Shown: positions 24,636-33,399 of the stretch, one piece after another
How the letters are laid out: each line of letters starts with the position of its first letter
How positions within the stretch are numbered: position 1 is the first letter of the stretch
From: Leptospiraceae bacterium UBA2033
Lineage (GTDB): Bacteria > Spirochaetota > Leptospiria > Leptospirales > Leptospiraceae
Length of the DNA stretch: 36,347 bases
NCBI GenBank assembly: GCA_002333425.1
Contig: DDBL01000062.1
Span: 43,362 to 79,708 of the forward strand
Direction of reading: 5' to 3'
Notes under the pieces: generated by a model
Told to the model about the DNA's origin: nothing
Database searches by the model: none
The model's input: only the letters and a program-made list of their open reading frames with translations
Made by a program: the position numbers and the translations under genes

Positions 24636-26056
24636 TTTTTATTTACATTCAATCCATCTGTTAGAATTATCTTATCCAAGTTGGGGTAAATAACGATTTT
24701 CCCACAGTAGACAGTCTTATTATCTTTTTTTAAACTTGGATTTCCTTCTACATACATTTTTTCTTTTTCTTCAAAATAGGTTCCATATTCACCATGGACA
24801 GTAGATTCTTTTGATACAATATTTACATCCCCCCTACATACAATTTCTTTCTTTTCTCCAAACCTTTCAATTTCAACAGAAGTAAGAGTTGCATTTACAT
24901 CTGAATTTTCTTTGTCCAAAAATTCCACTGTTGCATTATCAGTTATATGAGTATAATCGATCTCTTTATTATATTCCAGCGTGTCACCTGAAAGTCTCAT
25001 ATGATTATCTTTGTCGAGTAATGTTACACTTTCTTTCGCTTCTACATTTTCATTATTTTTTCCAAATGCTTTTATGTATGAAGCATTAAACTCAAAATCT
25101 TCCCTAGTCATACTAGCAGCCCCAAACATTCCTACGGAACGACTAGCCTCATCACCTGATTGATAGATTAATTTTTCACCTGTAAAAATTGTGATTACTC
25201 TGCGTTTTTCTTCAGGATTTTTTTCTACTTGTTCTGGCTTATCGATAGTAACCTCATCCTCTTCCGATTTTTTTTTGACAGGTTGTTTCTTTTTGGATTC
25301 ATAACTTAACTTCAATAAAATCGTTTCATTATTTAAAATTGTATTCTTTGCGGAATTAGAATAAGTCACGTTCTCGCCAGTTAAAAATAACTCTTTCCCA
25401 AATATGTAAGGGTAATTATCCATCACAAGGGATTCATCTTTTTCTAGAAAAATGGCATTTTCTGAATAAATGGTATACTCTCCATTTTCCACAATTGCTC
25501 CACCTTCAAACACAGTTTTATTTTCTGCCAGATAACGCTTTAAATAAGGAGCAGTAATTTTAGTAATTTTCTTTTCTTTATCTTGAAAAATCAGTGTTGG
25601 TCTTCCCTCAAGAACTACCGTTTCTGCCGCTTTATCATAAATTCCTTTTCCTGCAGAAAGTGTGATTCCATTTGCAGAATCTTCTACTTTGGTCTGTCCA
25701 TTCAAATAACCTTTGTAGGCGTCCTCTCCAACAATTTCAATGCTACTTGCAGAAAGTTTAGCGGTCTTATGCATAATCCATGCCCCACCACTAAGAGAAT
25801 AAACCGTAAGATCAATTCCATCTATTTTTTTTACTTCCTGGGCAAGAGTACTTCCACCCCAAGAGGTAGGCACATTGTCCTTTTTTTTACTCTTAGTAGA
25901 TTCCAAAATACCCTGATTTTGTTCTGTAATTGTGAGGGGAGAAAAAAGCAATTTAGGACGAGATAAACCAAAAAGAAATTGAGAAGTAATACAAAAAAGG
26001 AAAAGAATTATACCTTTAATTATCTTGGCTTTTATTTGTCGTCGACTTGGATTCAT
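24632..26056 (-). CDS. LptA/OstA-like LPS transport protein, enlarged
   Basis: From the ATG at 26056 the protein has 474 residues; a TTG at 26071 would add five. It has a signal peptide or TM at about 13-32. The rest is repeated beta-strand units typical of the OstA/LptA/LptC jellyroll (for example AETVVLEGRPTLIF, ENKTVFEGGAIVENGEYTIYSENA, MRLSGDTLEYN, EIVCRGDVNIVSKESTVHGEYG). It is more than twice the length of E. coli LptA, so it may combine LptC-like anchoring and a longer LptA-like bridge. The segment 258-280 is lysine/glutamate-rich and probably disordered. Function is LPS transit across the periplasm, coupled to LptB next door. Confidence 0.75.
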   Translation of the reverse strand: MNPSRRQIKAKIIKGIILFLFCITSQFLFGLSRPKLLFSPLTITEQNQGILESTKSKKKDNVPTSWGGSTLAQEVKKIDGIDLTVYSLSGGAWIMHKTAKLSASSIEIVGEDAYKGYLNGQTKVEDSANGITLSAGKGIYDKAAETVVLEGRPTLIFQDKEKKITKITAPYLKRYLAENKTVFEGGAIVENGEYTIYSENAIFLEKDESLVMDNYPYIFGKELFLTGENVTYSNSAKNTILNNETILLKLSYESKKKQPVKKKSEEDEVTIDKPEQVEKNPEEKRRVITIFTGEKLIYQSGDEASRSVGMFGAASMTREDFEFNASYIKAFGKNNENVEAKESVTLLDKDNHMRLSGDTLEYNKEIDYTHITDNATVEFLDKENSDVNATLTSVEIERFGEKKEIVCRGDVNIVSKESTVHGEYGTYFEEKEKMYVEGNPSLKKDNKTVYCGKIVIYPNLDKIILTDGLNVNKK

Positions 26057-26296
26057 TGGTGTTAAAAGCAAGATTGAAACCTACGAAAATTCTTTCAACT
26101 ATTCAATCAATTTCTATGCCAGAATGTATTTTTTTTTAGTTAGTTTTTTAAGGAATTATAAAAGGAAATCAAAATTTTTAACTTTACAATGATTACGTGA
26201 TTTTGAAAAAGGCAGATCAATGTCGTATAGCTCCGCCCTGGGCATTTTTGTTTTGTTGTCTGATTTTTCGTAATTCTTGGTCTTGTCGCCTTTTTG

Positions 26297-26797
26297 CTAT
26301 ACTTTTACGTGATAGCCTCGTGCAAATGTATACGAAATCCTATCTAGAAATTGAAAAACCTTCAGTTCGACGTTTGGGATCATAGGAACTATTTTGTTCA
26401 ACCCAGCTTCTACGAGAATGCTCCACAAATTCAGGAGGTCTAGTTTCAGGAGAAAGACAAACAACCAACATCTAGATTTACCGAATACGAGAGCCAGCTC
26501 GCCTAATTCAAGCCAATCGCGATTTTTCGGAATAAAGCTAACCTTCTTCAGACCAAGATTCCTTTCTTGGTAGGAGGTTTTCAATTTCTCAGCTTCGGGA
26601 ATAAGACCGGAGTGGGTAATAGAGCGAAACCGCCGAAGAAGGCTTTGAAGATAGAGAGTGGTATTTCCCTTAAACTTTTTCGTTTTCGAGAGGAAATCGT
26701 CGTAAAGAAATTCAGGAATCAAAAGCGTAGAGACCGTATCTTCTTCCAAGTTAATTTCATATCTCACAAATTCATTTTTATTTTGAAAAGTAATCAT
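26297..26797 (-). CDS. DUF1564 protein
   Basis: The product has 166 residues. The core reads LLIPEFLYDDF, LYLQSLLRRFRSITHSGLIPE, FIPKNRDWLELGELALVFGK then SRCWLFVFLLKLDL, and a terminal FARGYHVKV. This is the pattern of DUF1564, a multicopy family known from Leptospira with no established function. The middle may form a helix-turn-helix-like region. It lies 240 bases upstream of the lptA-like gene on the same strand. It gives the best taxonomic clue in the window. Confidence 0.8.
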   Translation of the reverse strand: MITFQNKNEFVRYEINLEEDTVSTLLIPEFLYDDFLSKTKKFKGNTTLYLQSLLRRFRSITHSGLIPEAEKLKTSYQERNLGLKKVSFIPKNRDWLELGELALVFGKSRCWLFVFLLKLDLLNLWSILVEAGLNKIVPMIPNVELKVFQFLDRISYTFARGYHVKV

Positions 26798-27097
26798 ACC
26801 AACACTGGGTCACAAAACGATCAACGTGTGCGAAAAAAAATCTATTTTTGTTTAGCAGGATAAATAAAATATCAATCCCAAGAGACCATAACGGTACCCA
26901 CATCTTTTTGTTCTAAGTGAAATATTCAAAGATTACCACCGATGGACACCGAGAGCACCGATAAAAGATACTATATTGTTTTAATATTCCTGATTTGGTA
27001 TGAATCCATATCGTTCTTTTATCCTTTTTTTCATTTCAATTTTTTTTGATTGAAAGCAATCTAATTAATTGAATAATAGGGTTCCTAATTTTTAACC
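26798..27097. other. 300-bp divergent gap before the kinase cluster
   Basis: No gene is seen. It contains a repeat-like stretch (26937-26966, with GATGGACACCGAGAGCACCG) related in style to the dispersed repeats, T-rich tracts, and a candidate promoter for the plus-strand kinase. A 5-bp hairpin GATTG-AAAG-CAATC at 27048-27061 overlaps the candidate -35. Confidence 0.5.
27050..27077 (+). promoter_or_regulatory. Candidate sigma-70 promoter of the PAS kinase gene
   Basis: TTGAAA (27050-27055) and AATAAT (27072-27077) are spaced by 16 bases; each differs from the consensus by one base. Transcription would start about 14 bases before the ATG at 27098, giving a very short leader. No good Shine-Dalgarno is present. 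This is a sequence match only. Confidence 0.35.
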
Positions 27098-29413
27098 ATG
27101 AAAGAAAATTCATCTTTATTCATTGAAATTGAGAACAGCTTTTTATTTACTACTATCCCACTTGGGATTGTTCTGCATGATAAAAATAGCTGCATAGTAT
27201 CCGCAAATCCCACAGCTCTCGACATTCTCGGATTAACAATGGATCAAATGAAAGGAAAAACATCCTTTGACCCAAGATGGAAAGCAATCAAAGAAGATGG
27301 AAGTGATTTTCCAGGAGAGCTACATCCTTCGTCAATCGCATTACAAACAAATCAAGAAGTTAAGAATGTAGTAATGGGAGTATTTAATCCTCTAAAAGAA
27401 AAAATCTGTTGGATTAAAATACAAGCAATGCCACTGATTCAAAAAGGTGAAAAAGAAGCCTATGGAGTTTATACTTGTTTTGAAGATATAACTGAACAAA
27501 AAAATGCAGAGCTTATCGAAATAGCAAGTAAGGAAAGATTAGATAAAATCTATACTGATTTATTGAAGCGGCAATTCGCAATTGACCAACATGCGATTGT
27601 AGCAGTTACAGATTTTTTTGGAACTATTCTTTATGCAAATGAGAGGTTTTGTAAGATTAGCCAGTATACATCAAAAGAACTAATAGGACAAAACCATCGA
27701 ATCATCAACTCCGGTCTCCATTCTAAATTCTTTTTTCAAAATCTATATAAAACAATAAAGGCGGGTGAAATATGGAGAGGAGAGATTCGAAATAGAGCAA
27801 AAAATGGAAGTTTTTACTGGGTAAATACAACTATTGTTCCTTTAAAAAATCCAGATGGAACAATTGAACAATTCATCTCTATTCAAACGGACATCACAGA
27901 ACAAAAAAAAATCCAAGAAAACTTACGTCTATCGGAAACTAAAATTAGAGCTTTACTCGAGAGTAATCCTCAATCTGTAATATTCATCGACTTAGATAAA
28001 AAAATTCAATTCTATAATCAGATAGCAAATGAAAATAGCGAGTTAGTATTTAACAGAAGTTTGTATAATGGAGATTCTATTTATAACTTTGTTCTGCCAG
28101 AAGATTTAGAAACCTTTGATATGGCGTATAACGGTTGTTTGGCGGGGACAGTATTTAAGATTGAAAAATCTTTTAAAATAAATGAACAAGACTACTGGTT
28201 TGAGTTTCAATTTGCACCTGTAAAAAATCAGGAAGAAAAAGTTATAGGTGTACTATTTACCACAAAAGATATAAACGAAAAAAAACAGATGGATGAAAAA
28301 CTTACCCAAAGTGAACTTCGTTTTCGAACAATTTTTGAACAGGCTCCCCTTGGAATTGCTTTGATTAATTCGACTACTAGTGAAATCATTCAGGCAAATT
28401 ATAAGTTTGCGCAAATTCTAGGATTACAGCAAGACGAATTAAAAAGTAATTCCTATTTAAAGTTAACACATCCAGAAGATTTATCCCAATATAAAGAAAA
28501 TTTAGAAAAATTAAATAACGGTAAAATCAAAATATTCTCTATGGAAATCCGATACATGAAACCAAATGGAAACACTATTTGGTCACACCTTACTTGTGTT
28601 CTTCTTTGGACAGAGAAAGATTCTATCAAAATGAACCTGAGAATTCTAGTAGATATAACACATCGTAAACGAAATGAAGAAGAAGTTACACGTTATTTGA
28701 GTGAGTTAGAAAATCTAAACCAAACTAAGAATAAATTTTTTAATATCATCGCTCACGACTTACGGAATCCATTTGCAGGAATTATTGGAATTTCTGAATT
28801 ACTAGAGAGTCAACTATTAGCGGATAACACTGAATCTTCGCTTGCTATTTTAAAATGCATACAAATGATAAAAACATCTTCCAAATCTGCCTTTTCGCTG
28901 CTTGAAAATTTAATGCAATGGGCAAAATCACAAACAGGAGAAATTAGTTTCAATCCAACCGAAATTTCTATACAAAATGCGATTGACTCGAATATTACTC
29001 TAGTTAGTGGGAACGCTTTTAAGAAAAATATTTCTATTGAAAAACAATTAGCAGAGAATGAAACAATTTACGCAGACTCTTCCCTTGTAGATACTATTCT
29101 TAGGAATTTGCTTACTAACGCAATCAAGTTCACCTATCCGAACGGACAAATAATAGTATCCACAAAGCCTCAAGGTGATTTTCTTGCGATTTCCATTTCT
29201 GATTCAGGTGTTGGAATTGACTCTCAAAATCTCGAAAAAATATTTCGTATTGATTCTAAATTTAGTAAAATTGGTACAGACAACGAAAAAGGAAGCGGAC
29301 TAGGACTTGTTCTATGCAAAGAATTTGTTGAAAAACTTGGAGGACAAATTTGGGTCACAAGTGAACTAGGACAGGGAACAACGTTTACCTTCACTTTGCC
29401 CCTAAAAAAATAA
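27098..29413 (+). CDS. Soluble multi-PAS sensor histidine kinase
   Basis: The product has 771 residues with no TM helix, so it is cytoplasmic. There are four PAS domains at about 15-130, 155-270, 280-395 and 405-525, several ending in the PAC-type DITEQK/DINEKK motif. The dimerisation domain has FNIIAHDLRNPFAGIIG (His553). The ATPase domain has NLLTNAIKFTYPNG, SISDSGVGID and GSGLGLVLCKEFVEKLGG. There is no receiver domain and no response regulator beside it. The second PAS (AIDQHAIVAVTDFFG, NHRIINSGLHSKFFFQNLY) is nearly copied in the kinase at 29639-31595, showing gene duplication. The ligand is unknown. Confidence 0.85.
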   Translation: MKENSSLFIEIENSFLFTTIPLGIVLHDKNSCIVSANPTALDILGLTMDQMKGKTSFDPRWKAIKEDGSDFPGELHPSSIALQTNQEVKNVVMGVFNPLKEKICWIKIQAMPLIQKGEKEAYGVYTCFEDITEQKNAELIEIASKERLDKIYTDLLKRQFAIDQHAIVAVTDFFGTILYANERFCKISQYTSKELIGQNHRIINSGLHSKFFFQNLYKTIKAGEIWRGEIRNRAKNGSFYWVNTTIVPLKNPDGTIEQFISIQTDITEQKKIQENLRLSETKIRALLESNPQSVIFIDLDKKIQFYNQIANENSELVFNRSLYNGDSIYNFVLPEDLETFDMAYNGCLAGTVFKIEKSFKINEQDYWFEFQFAPVKNQEEKVIGVLFTTKDINEKKQMDEKLTQSELRFRTIFEQAPLGIALINSTTSEIIQANYKFAQILGLQQDELKSNSYLKLTHPEDLSQYKENLEKLNNGKIKIFSMEIRYMKPNGNTIWSHLTCVLLWTEKDSIKMNLRILVDITHRKRNEEEVTRYLSELENLNQTKNKFFNIIAHDLRNPFAGIIGISELLESQLLADNTESSLAILKCIQMIKTSSKSAFSLLENLMQWAKSQTGEISFNPTEISIQNAIDSNITLVSGNAFKKNISIEKQLAENETIYADSSLVDTILRNLLTNAIKFTYPNGQIIVSTKPQGDFLAISISDSGVGIDSQNLEKIFRIDSKFSKIGTDNEKGSGLGLVLCKEFVEKLGGQIWVTSELGQGTTFTFTLPLKK

Positions 29414-29420
29414 TTTATAA

Positions 29421-29554
29421 TTGATTTTAGAGTCAGCTAAATCGGCATTTACTTTATTAGAAAATTTATTACAGTAGAATTGTTAGGTGGAAATATTTTT
29501 GTAAAAAGTGAAATTGAAATAGGAAATACGTTTACAATCAACCTACCTATTTAA
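29421..29554 (+). pseudogene. Remnant of a third histidine kinase
   Basis: Two short frames match the flanking kinases. Frame one gives ILESAKSAFTLLENLLQ then stop (matches SSKSAFSLLENLMQ of the dimerisation domain). The next frame gives VELLGGNIFVKSEIEIGNTF, then TINLPI and stop (matches EKLGGQIWVTSELGQGTTFT at the kinase C-terminus). About 145 residues that should lie between them are missing, and the two parts are in different frames. It is a clear relic of an internally deleted paralogue. Confidence 0.75.
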
Positions 29555-29638
29555 AATTGTATCTATTACTACAAGTATTCTATAGAATGGAACTCCTTTC
29601 AAGTGGATGTTTGGGAAAATTGTGAGGTTTTTTGGTAA

Positions 29639-31595
29639 ATGAATGAGACAATCAATTCTGATAAGAATGAATTAATCACTAAACAGGAACATGAGACACT
29701 ATTTAACGCAATAATGGATGGTCTTGTTCAAGTAAATCTATTAGGCGAAATTGTATACGCCAACCATAGCGCACAACGTATACTCAATACTAAAAAGTCT
29801 GAAATTACCAAAGTTTTTTTTTAGCACACACTGGAAACAAATGGATGAAAAGGGAAATGTAATTCCGCCGGAAAATCTTCCACTAGCAATCGCATTAAGA
29901 AACCAATCAGAGGTAGGTCCAATCGAACATAAACTGCAAGATGAAAAAGGAAACTGGAAATGGGTCTCCGTTTATGCAACACCATTGTTTAATTGTGAAA
30001 AAAAGATCTACGGTGCAGTTGCTACTTTTAGAGAAATCACAAAACAAAAACAAGTAGAACTAGATTTAAAAAAAACTCATCATGAATTAAAACAAAAACA
30101 ATTTGCAATCGACCAACATGCGATTGTTGCAGTTACAGATTTTAATGGAAAAATCACATTTGTAAATGAAAAGTTTTGTAAAATTAGCGAATACTCACAA
30201 ACTGAATTATTAGGACAAGACCATCGAATCATTAACTCTGGACATCACTCTAAATTTTTTTTCCAAAATCTATATAGTAAAATTCAATCTGGAGAAATTT
30301 GGCATAGTGAAATGAAAAATATTTCTAAGTATGGAAATATTTTTTGGGTGGAAACTACCATTATTCCGCTATTCAATGAAACAGATGGAGCGATAGATCA
30401 TTTTATATCTTTTGGAACTGATATTACACGTCAAAAAAAAGAACAAGAGGAACTTGATAAATCTCAAATTTTTGCAAATGCTGTCATTGACTCTGTTTCT
30501 GCTCATATCTGTGTGTTAAACAAGAAGGGAGAAATTCTAACGGTTAACAAAGCTTGGAGAGATTTTTATAGCCAAAATAGCAAACAAGATTCCATTCAAT
30601 GGACTGGGATCAATTATCTTAATATTTGTGATAGAGCAACTGGACCTGAGGCTGACGATGCACTCATTACCTCTGAAGGCATAAGGTCAGTTATGGAAGG
30701 TAAAAAAGATGAGTTTATCTTCGAATATCCTTGCCACAGCCTTACAGAAAAACGTTGGTTTAGTATTAGAGCTACTCGATTTCATGATGATAGTGGCAAC
30801 ATAGTAATTGCTCATGAATTAATCACCAAAAGAAAACTTGCAGAAGAAGAAATTAAACGTTATACGAAAGAGCTAGAAAATATAAATCAAACTAAAGATA
30901 AATTTTTTAAAATTATAGCCCATGATTTAAGAAATCCATTTGCAGGAATTATTGGAGTAACAGAACTTTTGGATACTGAAATTTCTGGTGAAAAAAAAGA
31001 AATCTTTCTTCCTCTAAAAAGATATGTGGATCTAATATTATCTTCGTCCAGATCAGCATTTACACTACTTGAAAATCTAATGCAATGGGCAAAGACTCAA
31101 ACAGGTGATATAAGTTTTAACCCCCAGACTATTTTTATAAATGATATGATTAACTCTGTCGTACAACTTCTCTCAGGGAATGCGTTCAAAAAAAATATAG
31201 TTATTGAAGTCGATGTTAAAAAAGAAGACTCTATTTATGCAGATACAACTTTGCTTAGCACAATTCTTAGGAATTTACTTACGAACGCGATCAAGTTTTC
31301 TTACTCTAACAGCAAAATAATAGTATCCGCAATGCGAAAAGAAAACTTCCAAATAATTTCAATTACCGATTTTGGCACTGGCATAGACTCAGTAAATTTA
31401 GAAAAAATCTTTCGAATCGATTCTAAGTTTAGCAAACCCGGCACCAATAATGAAAAAGGAAGCGGACTTGGACTTATATTATGTAAAGAATTTGTAGAAT
31501 TGCAGGGTGGCTGTATTTGGGTAGAAAGTGAATTAAAAAAAGGTAGCACATTTAGTTTTACTTTGCCAATAGAAAAAATTTATCCTCAAACTTAG
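29639..31595 (+). CDS. Multi-PAS sensor histidine kinase, frameshifted at a T9 tract
   Basis: The reading frame from 29639 breaks at 29825; the frame that continues the same protein runs to 31595. Removing one T from the run at 29814-29822 joins them into about 651 residues. Joined, the first PAS aligns with that of the upstream kinase across the break (VFF then STHWKQMDEKGNVIPPENL). Two more PAS domains follow, then KIIAHDLRNPFAGIIG (His about 428) and an ATPase domain with GSGLGLILCKEFVELQGG. An ATG at 29751 in the second frame would make a 614-residue protein lacking half of PAS1, with no ribosome site. It may be a slippage switch, a young pseudogene or a sequencing error. Confidence 0.75.
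29814..29822 (+). repeat. T9 homopolymer at the kinase frameshift
   Basis: Nine T lie exactly where the two kinase frames meet. T8 would restore the full reading frame. Both DNA slippage and transcriptional slippage are known at runs of this length. Confidence 0.75.
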
Positions 31596-31679
31596 AAACA
31601 GAAATATTGATTGTAAAATTAATGTTTTCATTTTACATTTCTCGAAGATTAGATAATTTTGTAAAATGCAGGAATTCAA

Positions 31680-32426
31680 ATGAATATCGAAAAAGCCCAT
31701 ACGGAAAAATTAAATTTGCTCAGCGCTCAAATTTTAAAAAAACTGGAAAAAGAGATTGAGCCTAATCTAGAAAAAGATTTAGGTAGGCTAATTCAGATTC
31801 TATCGGACATAGAAAAATCAAATAATTTTTTACTAATCCAAAAAGCCGAAATGGCGCTCATTTCCCTTACAAAACCAAAACCTAATTTAGAGCTAGCCTC
31901 TATGTTACTCACTGATTTGGAAGATAGGCTTTCGATTAACGTTAAGTTAGGAAATTTTTTAGTTAAGTCCCTATTTACTTTAAACTCCCCTCTCTCTATT
32001 GTATTGTTTGGAATGTTTATTACAACCGTTATGGGGCATATCGTTGTTTTCCTCGGATATACATTTCTTCACGAAATGATGAGTAACCTAAATTTAAAAT
32101 TGCCTCTTGTTCTAATCACAGTTTTAAGTGCTGGCTGGGGAAGTTTACTTAGTATGGCAACTCGCCTTACCAACTCTGAATCAAAATTCTATGACATAAA
32201 TGACCACAGAATTTTATTTCTAACTGGATTTTTTAAACCAATTATCGGAATAATATTTTCCTTATTTGTAACTGCTCTTGTGATGTCTGGGTTTATTCCG
32301 CTTAACATTACAATAGAAAATGATAAATACATATTTGCAATTATAGGATTTCTTTCTGGATTTAGCGAACGTTTTGCAAAAGATATAATCTCTAGAGCAG
32401 AAAAGTCAATCAGTATAAAAGAGTAA
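31680..32426 (+). CDS. Membrane protein of unknown function
   Basis: The product has 248 residues. The first 100 are a helical, charged cytoplasmic-type segment. TM helices follow at about 105-129, 140-160 and 178-203, with a fourth hydrophobic stretch at 216-228 ending GFLSGFSERFAKDII. AGGA lies 7 bases before the ATG, supporting the start. It is 84 bases after the kinase and may be co-transcribed. Upstream there is an AT-rich inverted repeat, GTAAAAT (31613-31619) with ATTTTAC (31630-31636), and GTAAAAT recurs at 31661-31667. No family is recognised. Confidence 0.65.
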   Translation: MNIEKAHTEKLNLLSAQILKKLEKEIEPNLEKDLGRLIQILSDIEKSNNFLLIQKAEMALISLTKPKPNLELASMLLTDLEDRLSINVKLGNFLVKSLFTLNSPLSIVLFGMFITTVMGHIVVFLGYTFLHEMMSNLNLKLPLVLITVLSAGWGSLLSMATRLTNSESKFYDINDHRILFLTGFFKPIIGIIFSLFVTALVMSGFIPLNITIENDKYIFAIIGFLSGFSERFAKDIISRAEKSISIKE

Positions 32427-32466
32427 TTTTTCTAGATTTGGTTATTATCCTAGTTAGCGGGCTTAC

Positions 32467-33354
32467 TTACCCAATCGAGGGCATAAAAGTTTCTATTTCT
32501 GTTTTGGGTGGAGTTTCTTTTGGATCGGGGTAATTTGTGATTTTCCCATTCTCAATTGCATAGGGATGTTTTCGACCTTGTATATTGGAATACGGGAAAT
32601 TCTTTTCGTGTTTAGCCAGGTGTATAGTATCTACGTTTCCTTCTAACCAAAAAAGCTTTTCTTTTTTCACCCAAGGTAGTAACTCATAATCGTGTTTATC
32701 GCTTCGTTTGCCAGAGAACGTTGCATTGGAAATTCCATCTAGATGATCTACATATTCCTGCCTAGCCCAACCTATACAAAATTCATTTTGCGAAATCTTA
32801 TTCGGCGAAAAATAACTCACAGAATAACCGATATATTTCTCTGCGATAGAAATAGAGTGAATTACGGCTATTACCCCTTCTTTATTTAAAATTCTAGGCT
32901 TAGAAAAAGGAACTTCCGATGCCATTGTGATTTTAAACCGCATGGATTTAAAACCTTTTAGCTCTACAGGAGGCGGATTGTTTTGCAAGTGCAAAGCTCC
33001 GTCTATTGCAAATAAATGTGTGCAGATAGTTTCATAGTATGCGTTCTTGGCATCATCATAATCCAATAGCCAGAAGTTCTCATCTAGTGAAAAGACTCCC
33101 GATTTTAAATTTGCATATACTTTTTTGTCACAAAAAGGACAAATCGCAACTAATACAACGGGAGATCGACTGTATATTAATTTACCCCGAAGTTCAATTT
33201 CCTTTTTCCAGAAGTCCATTTGCTCTTCTTTAGAAAGAGAACTTTTGGTAGATTCAAATTTTTTATACTCTGCAAGAGCTTCTTCGTATTCGGTAACGGT
33301 TTCGATTGGTTTGTCGCCACTATGCAGGTGGGGATAGAGGTAGATATTATTCAT
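32467..33354 (-). CDS. Unknown protein with CxxC/CxH motif
   Basis: The product has 295 residues, soluble, with no signal peptide. CPFC (72-75) and CTH (111-113) could together hold a zinc ion. The C-terminal region is proline- and threonine-rich. I recognise no family. The ATG lies only 6 bases from a 29-base palindrome (33361-33389), which occupies the place where a ribosome site should be. It is converging with the membrane protein gene (40-bp gap). Confidence 0.6.
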   Translation of the reverse strand: MNNIYLYPHLHSGDKPIETVTEYEEALAEYKKFESTKSSLSKEEQMDFWKKEIELRGKLIYSRSPVVLVAICPFCDKKVYANLKSGVFSLDENFWLLDYDDAKNAYYETICTHLFAIDGALHLQNNPPPVELKGFKSMRFKITMASEVPFSKPRILNKEGVIAVIHSISIAEKYIGYSVSYFSPNKISQNEFCIGWARQEYVDHLDGISNATFSGKRSDKHDYELLPWVKKEKLFWLEGNVDTIHLAKHEKNFPYSNIQGRKHPYAIENGKITNYPDPKETPPKTEIETFMPSIG

Positions 33355-33360
33355 AGAAAA

Positions 33361-33389
33361 GTAGAGACAGGTTTTAAACCTGTCTCTAC
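33361..33389. terminator. Perfect 29-base palindrome between typA and the downstream gene
   Basis: GTAGAGACAGGTTT and its exact complement AAACCTGTCTCTAC flank a single T. As RNA on the minus strand it forms a strong hairpin followed by TTTTCT, which could end typA transcripts. Palindromes of the GTAGAGACAGG type also occur as dispersed repeats in other bacteria, so it could be a REP-like insertion serving as terminator. Confidence 0.55.
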
Positions 33390-33399
33390 AACGGAAAGG

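Noticed and set aside
26197..26385. 62-residue plus-strand open frame near the DUF1564 gene
   Set aside because: It overlaps the DUF1564 gene on the other strand and resembles no protein.
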